In this document: one piece after another, positions 34,367 through 42,539 of the stretch
Layout of the letters: each line of letters begins with the position of its first letter
Numbering within the stretch: the first letter of the stretch is position 1
Source: Clostridia bacterium
Lineage (GTDB): Bacteria > Bacillota > Clostridia > Oscillospirales > Acutalibacteraceae
Length of the DNA: 64,000 bases
Assembly: GCA_017621885.1 (NCBI GenBank)
Contig: JAGASD010000001.1
Location: forward strand, 52,504-116,503
Direction of reading: 5' to 3'
The notes under the pieces: model-generated
What the model was told of the DNA's origin: nothing
Databases searched by the model: none
The model's input: only the letters and a program-made list of their open reading frames with translations
Program-made: the position numbers and the translations under genes

Positions 34367-35017
34367 ATGTTTTATTTTAAAAATTACTGTTTACGTTTTA
34401 AAAGAGATAAAGTTTTACTTTCTGTTTTCAGCATCGCTTTATCATTGTATCTTGCTTTTTCCTGTACATATTTTGCAGGTGCGGCAAAAACGGTGAGGGA
34501 TGACGTGGTGCGGTTACACATACTTGCAAACAGCAACTCTGAGTTTGACCAGAACGTTAAATTAAAGGTGCGCGATGAACTGCTTAATAAAAATACAGCT
34601 TTGCTGTCGGAGGGCGTGAACACAGAAAACGCACCTTTGTATTTTGAAATGTCAAAAGATGAGCTTCTTAAAGGTGCAGAGGCGGTTTTAAAAGAAAATA
34701 ATTGTAATTACAAAGCAAAAATAACACTTGAAAAAGAGTATTTTGAAACGCGGATTTACGGGGATTATACATTCCCTGCAGGGGAGTATACCGCTCTAAA
34801 GGTTGTTTTAGGTGAGGGCAAGGGGAAAAACTGGTGGTGCGTAATGTTTCCGCCGTTATGTATCCCCGCGGCAGATTCCGTAGATACAAACGAAACCGCC
34901 ACCGACTGTTTGACCGAAAGCGGTGAAAGGATAGTCAGCGGCGGAAATAAATTTGTTATTAAATTCAAGATTTTAGAAATATATGAAGAATTAAGAGAGA
35001 AAACACTTAATAAATAA
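34367..35017 (+). CDS. spoIIR: Stage II sporulation protein R
   Basis: About 216 residues from ATG 34367; the frame is also open back to GTG 34304, which has no ribosome site. One N-terminal membrane or signal helix (LLSVFSIALSLYLAFSC) is followed by VRDDVVRLHILANSNSEFDQNVKLKVRDELL, the diagnostic SpoIIR block, and later ALKVVLGEGKGKNWWCVMFPPLC. Made in the forespore and exported to the intermembrane space, it triggers SpoIIGA to activate sigma-E. The start choice is uncertain. Confidence 0.9.
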   Translation: MFYFKNYCLRFKRDKVLLSVFSIALSLYLAFSCTYFAGAAKTVRDDVVRLHILANSNSEFDQNVKLKVRDELLNKNTALLSEGVNTENAPLYFEMSKDELLKGAEAVLKENNCNYKAKITLEKEYFETRIYGDYTFPAGEYTALKVVLGEGKGKNWWCVMFPPLCIPAADSVDTNETATDCLTESGERIVSGGNKFVIKFKILEIYEELREKTLNK

Positions 35018-35018
35018 A

Positions 35019-35861
35019 TCAGATAACAGCTTCACTGTGACGGGTAACGTGACAGCCAACGTTAACCGCAACAGGAAGTCCCGCAATATGAGTGGGTGCG
35101 GTTTCGATATTAACGGCTAAAGCCGTAATTTCGCCCCCGAAGCCCTGAGGACCTATGTGAAGACTGTTTACCCTTTTAAGCATTTTTTCTTCAAGTCCTT
35201 TATAGAATTCGTCTTCATTGCGTATTGAAATATCACGGCACAGGGCTCTTTTTGCAAGAAGAGCCACTCCCTCAAAATCACTGCCGATTCCAACACCCAG
35301 CACAACGGGAGGACATGGGTTAGCATCCGCGATTTTAACGGTTTCTGCCACAAAATCTATAATATCATCAATAGAGGCGGAGGGTGTAAACATTTTTATT
35401 CTGCTCATATTTTCACTTCCGAAGCCTTTAGGTGCGGCAACTAATTTGATTTTGTCACCGGGTATAATTGAAAGGTGGATTAAAGCAGGTGTGTTGTCGT
35501 TGGTGTTACCTCTTCTTATGGGGTCTTTTACAATAGAGCAACGCATTTTGCCGTCAAGGTAAGCATTTCTTACTCCGTTGTTGACAGCGGTAGTAAAATC
35601 ACCGTCAATAATATGCACGTCCTGACCCAATTCACAAAAAAGCACTGCCATTCCCGTATCCTGACAAATAGGGATGTTCAGTTCCTTTGCCGCATCAAGA
35701 TTTTTGCACATATTACAGAAGATGCTTTTTGGTAAAGCATCTTTTTCAATAGCTTCACCTTCACGGATTTTTTCTTCAAGAGCAGGGGGCAAGGTTTCGT
35801 TTGCCTTCAAAAAAAGCTCTTCAACTGTTTTTTCAATTGTTAAAGCAGAAATTTCTCTCAT
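35019..35861 (-). CDS. Fumarate hydratase class I, alpha subunit
   Basis: About 280 residues, with start M of MREISALTIEKTVEELFLKA (ATG 35861; the reading frame extends further upstream but into the S1 gene). IPICQDTGMAVLF contains a cluster-liganding Cys. GNTNDNTPALIH, APKGFGSENMSRIKMF and GVGIGSDFEGVALLAKRAL are class I fumarase/tartrate dehydratase alpha signatures for binding the [4Fe-4S] cluster. The beta subunit gene normally follows but here the next gene is spoIIR on the other strand, so beta must be elsewhere. Confidence 0.88.
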   Translation of the reverse strand: MREISALTIEKTVEELFLKANETLPPALEEKIREGEAIEKDALPKSIFCNMCKNLDAAKELNIPICQDTGMAVLFCELGQDVHIIDGDFTTAVNNGVRNAYLDGKMRCSIVKDPIRRGNTNDNTPALIHLSIIPGDKIKLVAAPKGFGSENMSRIKMFTPSASIDDIIDFVAETVKIADANPCPPVVLGVGIGSDFEGVALLAKRALCRDISIRNEDEFYKGLEEKMLKRVNSLHIGPQGFGGEITALAVNIETAPTHIAGLPVAVNVGCHVTRHSEAVI

Positions 35862-35913
35862 AACGTAAACATTCCTAATATAAGATAAACCGTGCCGTAA
35901 GGCACGGTTGTTT

Positions 35914-36372
35914 TTAGCCCTTCTGATTACCGCCGCGACGGGGAGTTGATGTGCCGCGTTTTGCTGCAGAATTTTTCTTGAGGTCACTCATTTTTTCGTC
36001 GCTGACTGTTTTGAATCTTGCCATCATATCTTCAAATGACATATTTGATGTATCGGTACGTTGGGTACCTGTCCACACCTGGGGCTGTGACCTTCTGGGT
36101 CTGTCGCCTCCGCGCTTAGGTTTTTGTTCTTCCTCCTGGGGAAGAGCCTTTTTGATTGAAAGAGCAATCTTTCCCTTTTCGTTAATGTCAATAACCTTGA
36201 CCTTAACTGTGTCGCCCTCAGAAAGTTTTTCGTGAATATCTTTAATAAAAGATGAAGAAACCTCCGAAATATGGACCATACCTGTTGTTTTGTCGGGGAA
36301 TTCAACAAATGCCCCGAAATTTGTAATACCTGTTACCTTGCCTTCAAGAATCGCACCGATTTCCACTGCCAT
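35914..36372 (-). CDS. S1-domain RNA-binding protein (YabR-like)
   Basis: 152 residues. One S1 domain: GAILEGKVTGITNFGAFVEF, GMVHISEVSSSFI, VKVKVIDINEKGKIALSIKKAL. A basic Arg/Gly-rich C-terminal tail ends RRGGNQKG. It lies beside divIC and yabQ/yabP in the Bacillus order (yabP-yabQ-divIC-yabR). It may act in ribosome or RNA handling; the exact role is unknown. Confidence 0.88.
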   Translation of the reverse strand: MAVEIGAILEGKVTGITNFGAFVEFPDKTTGMVHISEVSSSFIKDIHEKLSEGDTVKVKVIDINEKGKIALSIKKALPQEEEQKPKRGGDRPRRSQPQVWTGTQRTDTSNMSFEDMMARFKTVSDEKMSDLKKNSAAKRGTSTPRRGGNQKG

Positions 36373-36393
36373 AGCTTACCTCAACTGTTGATT

Positions 36394-36705
36394 TTATTCT
36401 TCTTGACCGGGAGTTATATCCACGTAAACACGTTCATCGGATTTAACGTACCCTTTTTTTCTGGCATATTCTTCAATGAGAGCCTCCTCATCACCTTTTG
36501 AAACGGCTTCTTCAAGAGCATCGTTTTCGGCAATCTGACTTTCGTAGATGCTTTCAAGCTCGGTGAGTTGGGCTTCTTTTTCGTTTATTTCTTTGTTAAC
36601 TTTAATGAAGGAATAAACAAAGTATAAAACTATGCAAGAACATAAAACAAGTGCAATTATGCTTATGGGTTTGGGTTGTTTTTTATTCTTCTTTGTTTTT
36701 GCCAA
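36394..36705 (-). CDS. divIC: DivIC/FtsB-like septum formation initiator
   Basis: 103 residues from TTG 36705 (GGCGGCGG region upstream inside yabQ). A basic N-terminus is followed by one membrane helix (ISIIALVLCSCIVLYFVYSFI) and a short coiled-coil with periodic hydrophobics (KVNKEINEKEAQLTELESIYE), then EEYARKKGYVKSDERVYVD, the typical DivIC end. It overlaps yabQ by 23 bp. A bitopic division protein that binds FtsL/DivIB. Confidence 0.88.
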   Translation of the reverse strand: MAKTKKNKKQPKPISIIALVLCSCIVLYFVYSFIKVNKEINEKEAQLTELESIYESQIAENDALEEAVSKGDEEALIEEYARKKGYVKSDERVYVDITPGQEE

Positions 36706-37246
36706 AACTGCCGCCGCCTTTCTTTAATGATGATTTGTGAGCGAATAATATACCAAATAAATTATACACATATAACCGTAGTTTTGGCAAGAGTTTTTTT
36801 CTCATTTTTACAGACTTTTTTTCAGTTTTTTGTAAAAATTTTAAAAGTGGCTTTAATATGAATAAAAAAAGCCGTTTTAACAGTCTGAAGGGTGCTGTAA
36901 TAACCTTAAAAAGAACAGAACGTGCCCTTTGTAAAAATGACACAGCTTTATCAGTGAATTTGATAACTGCAACTCCGAAGGATACGTAATAGAAAAATGC
37001 ACCCATCAGCTCGCCTGCAATTATGTAAGAGCGCACTTCTCCTTTGTTCAGCGCAAGAATAAAAAGAAAAGTCAGCACACCGAATAAAATGAAATACACG
37101 ACGTCAAAAATAATCAGCGCTATTTTCGATTTTGTAAAAGAAAGCCGTATTGCTCTTAAAACATCATACAAAATTCCGAGAAGAAAGCCCATTCCCAGAG
37201 AGCTTAAAAAGCAGGTGAGCTGTTCGCTTTGGGGTACGGAATACAT
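36683..37246 (-). CDS. yabQ: Spore cortex biosynthesis protein YabQ
   Basis: 187 residues with about four hydrophobic segments and the block GMGFLLGILYDVLRAIRLSF near the N-terminus, then FDVVYFILFGVLTFLFIL and GELMGAFFYYVSFG, characteristic of YabQ. The C-terminal third is basic. It lies between yabP and divIC with ATGA overlap at 37246, suggesting translational coupling. Needed for cortex formation in the mother cell. Confidence 0.92.
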   Translation of the reverse strand: MYSVPQSEQLTCFLSSLGMGFLLGILYDVLRAIRLSFTKSKIALIIFDVVYFILFGVLTFLFILALNKGEVRSYIIAGELMGAFFYYVSFGVAVIKFTDKAVSFLQRARSVLFKVITAPFRLLKRLFLFILKPLLKFLQKTEKKSVKMRKKLLPKLRLYVYNLFGILFAHKSSLKKGGGSFGKNKEE

Positions 37247-37524
37247 CAGCGGAACACCCTGGATAAGAAACCGCCGCTTTTTTCAATAACATCTGTGTAT
37301 TGAAGAGAATTTATTGTTCCTTCAATGCACAGCTCACCTATTTCTAAAGATAGTTTGGTTATGTGAAGCTTTTCGCCTCTTACTGTAAGCTCACCGTAAT
37401 CAGTGGCGGCAACAATAGTTTGTTCATCGAAGCTTCCAACGTCATTTACTCCTGAAACAGAAAGAATCTTTCTGTCTTCAAGGATACAGTTATGGGGCAC
37501 GAGACCCTTTTTATCATCTGTCAT
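37246..37524 (-). CDS. yabP: Sporulation protein YabP
   Basis: About 92 residues from ATG 37524 (GAGGTG upstream). The segment ILEDRKILSVSGVNDVGSFD, then TDYGELTVRGEKLHITKLSLEIGELCIEGTI, is the YabP/YqfC family core. First gene of the yabP-yabQ-divIC-S1 minus-strand operon. Sporulation-specific, likely interacting with YabQ at the spore membrane. Confidence 0.93.
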   Translation of the reverse strand: MTDDKKGLVPHNCILEDRKILSVSGVNDVGSFDEQTIVAATDYGELTVRGEKLHITKLSLEIGELCIEGTINSLQYTDVIEKSGGFLSRVFR

Positions 37525-37588
37525 AAAAACACCTCCGTAATATAACTTATGCACAAAAAACGGCTTGTATGATTGAATAGTAAGATGA

Positions 37589-37617
37589 TTGACAAAGATG
37601 GAAAATAGTTCTGTTAT
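37589..37617 (+). promoter_or_regulatory. Promoter of the Fn3-repeat protein gene
   Basis: TTGACA (37589-37594), a 17-bp spacer and a weaker TGTTAT; followed by AGGGAGG before the ATG. Confidence 0.55.
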
Positions 37618-37646
37618 GTAAATATAAACTTTAGGGAGGTTAAAAA

Positions 37647-38990
37647 ATGAAAAAAATTTGCAGTTTAATTCTTATAATTGCAGTTGTTCTCAGTTCGTTT
37701 TCTGTAAGTGCGGTTGCAGCAAGCATTGCAACTCCCACAACCTGGGCATCTAATGACACGGTGGGGATAAAGGTAAGTTGGACTGCTGTTTCAAACGCTA
37801 AAAAGTACAATGTTTATCGCAGAGCAGCAGGTTCAAGCTCGTGGATTTACCTTGATACAACAACCGCCAACGTTTATCTCGATGATACTGTTTATAACGG
37901 CAATTACTACGCATATTCAGTAAGAGCTTATGACAGTGCAGGTAATTACAGCGCTTATGACAAGGCTAAAACCTACAGTGTAAAATGTGTGGCTACACCC
38001 GTGCTTACAAGCATCAAAAATGTAACAGCAGGTATTCAGATTAACTGGGGTGCTGTTGCAAGGGGTTGTGTTTACAGAGTTTACCGCAGAGGAGCAGGCT
38101 CTTCATCGTGGCTTTATCTCGGAAACACTACCGGTACATCCTTCGTTGACAGTAAGGCTACAAGCGGTGCTTATTGGAGATACACCGTAAGAGCTGTGAG
38201 CAGCGGTTTTTACAGCGGCTTTGACACAGCGGGTCTTTATACAATGCGCCTTGCAAATCCTTATTCGATAAAGGCAGTATCGTATGATAACCACGTATAC
38301 TTATCGTGGGCAAAAATAAACGGTGCAACAAATTACAGAGTTTACCGCCGCGGTGCAGGTGAAACATACTGGACATATCTTGGATCAGTAGATACTAACT
38401 ATTGCTATGATTATTCTGTTAAGATGGATAAGTATTACAGATATACTGTAAGAGCCGCAAGAGGTAACATCTTCAGCGATTTTTACACAAACGGCCCCGT
38501 TGTTATATGTAAGAGCGATATCAGTCGTCATTTGCCTATTGAAATGTATTTCAGTTCAGGTGCAGGCGGTTGGGGTACCGTTGTGGAGATTACAAAGGAT
38601 TGTAAATTCTCGGGTAATTTCCACGATTCTAATATGGGAGATACCGGTTACGGTTATCCTAACGGAACGGTTTATGTTTGCAGATTTAACGGTAGCTTTA
38701 CAAATGTCAGAAAAATTAATAACTACACCTATGCAATGAATCTGGCATCACTCTACTATACAGAAGAACCCGGTTACACATGGTACGAGGATGGAAGAAG
38801 ATATATAAGTACGGGTGCTTACGGTATTGAAGACGGTGATGCGTTCTGCCTGTACACTCCCGACACTCCTGTAAATACACTTCCGCAGGACGTTCTTGAT
38901 TGGGGTTCGTGGCAGATTGATGATGATTCTTATTATCTTGGATGCTACTGCTTATATAACATTTCACAAGGTCTTGCATTCTTTTCATAA
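37647..38990 (+). CDS. Secreted fibronectin-III-like repeat protein
   Basis: 447 residues. A signal peptide (MKKICSLILIIAVVLSSFSVSAVAA) is followed by three Fn3-like repeats of about 90 residues, each with the block YNVYRRAAGSSSWIYL / YRVYRRGAGSSSWLYLG / YRVYRRGAGETYWTYLG, then a C-terminal domain of unknown type (about residues 295-447) rich in Gly, Tyr and Trp. The same repeat style is in the protein at 55935, implying shared surface or wall binding. It appears monocistronic. Confidence 0.8.
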   Translation: MKKICSLILIIAVVLSSFSVSAVAASIATPTTWASNDTVGIKVSWTAVSNAKKYNVYRRAAGSSSWIYLDTTTANVYLDDTVYNGNYYAYSVRAYDSAGNYSAYDKAKTYSVKCVATPVLTSIKNVTAGIQINWGAVARGCVYRVYRRGAGSSSWLYLGNTTGTSFVDSKATSGAYWRYTVRAVSSGFYSGFDTAGLYTMRLANPYSIKAVSYDNHVYLSWAKINGATNYRVYRRGAGETYWTYLGSVDTNYCYDYSVKMDKYYRYTVRAARGNIFSDFYTNGPVVICKSDISRHLPIEMYFSSGAGGWGTVVEITKDCKFSGNFHDSNMGDTGYGYPNGTVYVCRFNGSFTNVRKINNYTYAMNLASLYYTEEPGYTWYEDGRRYISTGAYGIEDGDAFCLYTPDTPVNTLPQDVLDWGSWQIDDDSYYLGCYCLYNISQGLAFFS

Positions 38991-38997
38991 CAAATAT

Positions 38998-39036
38998 AAA
39001 AAAGGTTGATGCGGAGTTTATCCGTATCAACCTTTT
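38998..39036. terminator. Bidirectional terminator
   Basis: AAAGGTTGATGCGGA/TCCGTATCAACCTTT stem with A-run and T-run, between the Fn3 gene and the HAD gene. Confidence 0.85.
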
Positions 39037-39038
39037 TA

Positions 39039-39605
39039 TCATTTGATTTTTGTTATTTTATCACCTTTAACAAGGTATGCGTTTTTGCTTATGTCAATAA
39101 GGGGCTGGTCATTAAGTGAATCGGTGTAAAAGTTTTCAATTTCTGTGTCGGGGTATTCGTTAAAGAACGCTTTAACCTTATTTTCTCTGAAGCAAAGCCG
39201 TTTTATTTCGCCTGTTTTTTCATCGATTACAGAGCCTATATAACGTTTTATTCCCAGCTTTTTACATATTATATCAAGGCTTATTTCAGGTGAGCAGGAA
39301 ATAATAAGGTCATCATCGCTTTGAATTTCTTTGTAAAACGGCTTGATTTTGTGCATATTGTTTTCCCAGAATATTTTAAAATCATCACCCATACCAATAT
39401 GCTTTACATAATAATCGGTAACGGTTTTTCCGTATTTTGAAATGGCTTCTTCAACTGTGATGGAGCCTTTTTTGTATTTTATCAAAGCGTTTGCAACGGT
39501 AGGGATGTATTTTAAAAGAGATTTATCCTTTTTGCAATAGTACATAAAGAAATCAATTACACTTTCACCATCGTATATAGTGTTGTCAAAATCAAAAACG
39601 TTCAT
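39039..39605 (-). CDS. HAD-superfamily phosphatase (HAD-IB type)
   Basis: 188 residues. The catalytic start MNVFDFDNTIYDGESVIDFF is HAD motif I (D-F-D-N-T), LIISCSPEI is motif II-like (Ser), and FYTDSLNDQPLI carries a D-S-L-N-D motif III/IV. Cap region is short. Related to phosphoserine phosphatase-like enzymes; the substrate is unknown. Encoded just after the GH13 gene by 13 bp. Confidence 0.85.
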   Translation of the reverse strand: MNVFDFDNTIYDGESVIDFFMYYCKKDKSLLKYIPTVANALIKYKKGSITVEEAISKYGKTVTDYYVKHIGMGDDFKIFWENNMHKIKPFYKEIQSDDDLIISCSPEISLDIICKKLGIKRYIGSVIDEKTGEIKRLCFRENKVKAFFNEYPDTEIENFYTDSLNDQPLIDISKNAYLVKGDKITKIK

Positions 39606-39618
39606 TATTTACTCCTTT

Positions 39619-41475
39619 TCAGAATGTGATTATTATCGCCGCACCATATGCGGGAATAGTTACTTTATCTGTTGTATAACCGCCCTGTAATAATTCGGGC
39701 TTATTTCTGAATCCTTCAGGTAAATAATAGTCTATTTCGTGGGGGTTCCTGTTTGCAATGACAAACATTGTTTCACCTTCACTTTGACGCTTATATGCAA
39801 CGCAGGAAAGCATGGCAGAATATGGAATAAAATCGCCCTCTTTAAGACAATGTGCATTGCGTCGTATGTTACCCAAATTTTTATACCAATCAGTTAACTC
39901 ATTATCCTCTTTACCCCATGGGAAAAATCCTCGGTTAAAGGGGTCAGAGCCACCCTGTAAGCCTGCCTCGTCTCCGTAATAAACGGAAGGGAAACCGGGA
40001 AGTGTATATTGAAGCACAGCAGCCGTTTTAAGAAGAGTTACGCTTTTTTGGTATTCTTCATTGGTGAGCTGTGTTCTCGCCTGAATATGGCGCGGTTTGT
40101 GCTCAATAGAGTCATAAATAAGGCTCGTTAATATTCGTGCGGTGTCGTGAGTGCCTATGTGATTCATAAGGCAATGAAGGGCGGGCTTAGGATAGTTTTC
40201 GCAAATTGTAACAACACTCTCCATAAAGCTTTCGGCTACGCCATAGCGCATAAATGTAAGAATTGCACTTGCGAAGGGGTAATTCATTACACTGTCAAGC
40301 TGGTCGCCTAAAAGGTAGCGTCTGCGTCCGCCGTGACTGAATTTGTTTGTGGCATCCTCCCACACTTCACCAATAACAAGGTAATCCTTATTAAGTTCTT
40401 TTACACTTTTTGAAAATTTATCTAAAAATTTATCGGGTAATTCATCGGCAACATCAAGCCTGAAGCCTGACGCCCCAAGTCCGAGCCATTTTTCGGCAAC
40501 TCCGTTTTTGCCCGTTATAAATTCAATAAATGACGGGTTTTCTTCGTTGGTTTCGGGTAACGTATCAATTCCCCACCAGCTGTTATAGGTGCCGTCGTTT
40601 TTAAAGGTAAACCAATCTCTGTAGGGGCTTTTGGGTGAATTCCACGCACCGTTTTCAGAATAACGGTTTTCGCGGTTGAAATAAATACTGTCAGAGCCTG
40701 TATGGCTGAAAACTCCATCAAGAATTATTTTTATTGAATATTTTTCTGCCGCTTTGCAAAGGTCTGAAAAATCCTCTTCCGTACCCAGCATAGAATCAAT
40801 TTTCATATAGTCCGCAGTGTTGTAACGGTGATTTGAGTGTGCCTCAAAAATAGGATTAAGATATAAAATGTTAACTCCCAACGAGGCAATGTAAGGCAGT
40901 TTTTCTTCAATACCTTTAAGTGTACCGCCAAAATAATCGTTGTTGAGAATTTTTCCGTTGCAATCGGGCTCCCATACGGGAGTATCGTTGGTTGAGCGGT
41001 GCAAAATTCTGTCGTTCGGGTAATCCGCAGGGGGATTTTTACCAATATTGAATCGGTCAGGGAAAATCTGATACATTATTCCGCCCTTTACCCAGTCGGG
41101 AGTGGTGTAATCTTTTTTGTAAACAGTTTGCTGCCATTCGTTACCTTCAGGGGCAAATTCGCCGCAACCGCCGGAACGCAAGTAAATATTACCTTTTCCG
41201 AAGGGAGTTTCATAAGTGAAATGATAGAAATAAAGACCTTCTTTATCAAAGGAAAAGTGAATGTCCCACCATTCCTCATTTTCACCGTTCATACCGCACC
41301 AGAATAAATCACGGAACTGCTCATTTTTGCCGTCCTCGTGGAAAATAAGGGTAACTTTAGAGCAACAAAAAGAACGGGGCATAAGAACAGCAAGCCGCAA
41401 GCTGTCGCCTGCGGCTGTACTGCCAAATATTGATTTGTGACGTATATCCCGTGAATTAAAGGGTATAAATTGCAA
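39619..41475 (-). CDS. Glycoside hydrolase family 13 (alpha-amylase/neopullulanase-like)
   Basis: About 618 residues from TTG 41475, six bases past galE; GAGGACT lies at the end of galE. The GH13 core is complete: QIFPDRF, KIILDGVFSHTG (Asp), GFRLDVADE (nucleophile Asp), VIGEVWED (acid Glu), NHIGTHDTARI (catalytic Asp). A starch-binding-like N-terminal domain precedes it. No signal peptide, so it works on imported maltodextrins. Coupled to galE for glycan handling. Confidence 0.9.
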   Translation of the reverse strand: MQFIPFNSRDIRHKSIFGSTAAGDSLRLAVLMPRSFCCSKVTLIFHEDGKNEQFRDLFWCGMNGENEEWWDIHFSFDKEGLYFYHFTYETPFGKGNIYLRSGGCGEFAPEGNEWQQTVYKKDYTTPDWVKGGIMYQIFPDRFNIGKNPPADYPNDRILHRSTNDTPVWEPDCNGKILNNDYFGGTLKGIEEKLPYIASLGVNILYLNPIFEAHSNHRYNTADYMKIDSMLGTEEDFSDLCKAAEKYSIKIILDGVFSHTGSDSIYFNRENRYSENGAWNSPKSPYRDWFTFKNDGTYNSWWGIDTLPETNEENPSFIEFITGKNGVAEKWLGLGASGFRLDVADELPDKFLDKFSKSVKELNKDYLVIGEVWEDATNKFSHGGRRRYLLGDQLDSVMNYPFASAILTFMRYGVAESFMESVVTICENYPKPALHCLMNHIGTHDTARILTSLIYDSIEHKPRHIQARTQLTNEEYQKSVTLLKTAAVLQYTLPGFPSVYYGDEAGLQGGSDPFNRGFFPWGKEDNELTDWYKNLGNIRRNAHCLKEGDFIPYSAMLSCVAYKRQSEGETMFVIANRNPHEIDYYLPEGFRNKPELLQGGYTTDKVTIPAYGAAIIITF

Positions 41476-41480
41476 AAAAA

Positions 41481-42497
41481 TCAGTCCTCGTAGCCGTTGG
41501 GGTTTGTGTGCTGCCATCTGTAAGAGTCTGCACACATTTCATCAATGCCTTTTTCAGCAACCCATCCAAGCTCTTCTTTTGCCTTTGAGGGGTCTGAATA
41601 GCAGGTTGCAAGGTCGCCCGGGCGGCGGTCAACAATTTTGTAAGGAACCTTTATGCCTGAAGCCTTTTCAAAAGCCTTCACAACCTCAAGTACGCTGTAG
41701 CCTCTGCCTGTGCCCAGATTGTAAACGTATACACCTGTTTCATCGCAGATTTTGTTAAGAGCCTTGAGGTGGCCCTTTGCAAGGTCAACAACGTGTATGT
41801 AATCTCTTACACCTGTACCGTCGACAGTATCATAATCGTCACCGTAGACGTTAAGATATTCGCGCTTGCCCTCAGCAACCTGAGTGATATAAGGCATAAG
41901 GTTGTTGGGAATACCGTTGGGACTTTCACCAATCATACCGCTTATGTGAGCGCCGATGGGGTTGAAGTATCTGAGAATACAAACGCTCCATTCCGGGTCG
42001 GATTTTGAAAGGTCTGTAAGAATCTGTTCAATAAAATATTTTGTCGTGCCGTAGGGGTTGGTCGTTCCGCCTGCAATCATTGTTTCTTTAAGGGGCGAAA
42101 CGTTGTGTTCACCGTAAACTGTTGCAGATGAGCTGAAAACAATTTTTTTACAGCCGTGTGCAGCCATTGCTTCGCAAAGGGTAACAGTTCCGCTGATATT
42201 GTTTTCGTAATAAAGCAAGGGCTTTTCGCAGGATTCGCCCACTGCCTTGAGGCCTGCAAAATGAATAACCGAATCAATATCGTATTTTTCAAAAACCTTG
42301 TCAAGACCTTCTCTGTCGCGGATGTCACATTCCTCGAAGCTGAAGTCACGTCCTGAAAGAGATTTTATTCTGTCTAAAACCTTGGGACAGCTGTTATAGA
42401 AATTGTCAAGTATAACAATGTCTTTTTCGCTTTCAAGAAGCTCGATTGATGTGTGGGAGCCTATATAGCCGGCTCCGCCTGTAACGAGTACTGCCAT
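41481..42497 (-). CDS. galE: UDP-glucose 4-epimerase
   Basis: 338 residues. The NAD motif VTGGAGYIGSHTSIELLESE, VIHFAGLKAVGES, KIVFSSSATVYGE (catalytic Ser/Thr) and NPYGTTKYFIEQ (Tyr-x-x-x-Lys), plus RYFNPIGAHISGMIGE and YIHVVDLAKGH are all standard GalE. It interconverts UDP-glucose and UDP-galactose in the Leloir pathway and for wall glycans. Confidence 0.96.
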   Translation of the reverse strand: MAVLVTGGAGYIGSHTSIELLESEKDIVILDNFYNSCPKVLDRIKSLSGRDFSFEECDIRDREGLDKVFEKYDIDSVIHFAGLKAVGESCEKPLLYYENNISGTVTLCEAMAAHGCKKIVFSSSATVYGEHNVSPLKETMIAGGTTNPYGTTKYFIEQILTDLSKSDPEWSVCILRYFNPIGAHISGMIGESPNGIPNNLMPYITQVAEGKREYLNVYGDDYDTVDGTGVRDYIHVVDLAKGHLKALNKICDETGVYVYNLGTGRGYSVLEVVKAFEKASGIKVPYKIVDRRPGDLATCYSDPSKAKEELGWVAEKGIDEMCADSYRWQHTNPNGYED

Positions 42498-42539
42498 AAA
42501 AATATCTCCTTAAAATTTTGTAAGCATCAGTAAAAAATA

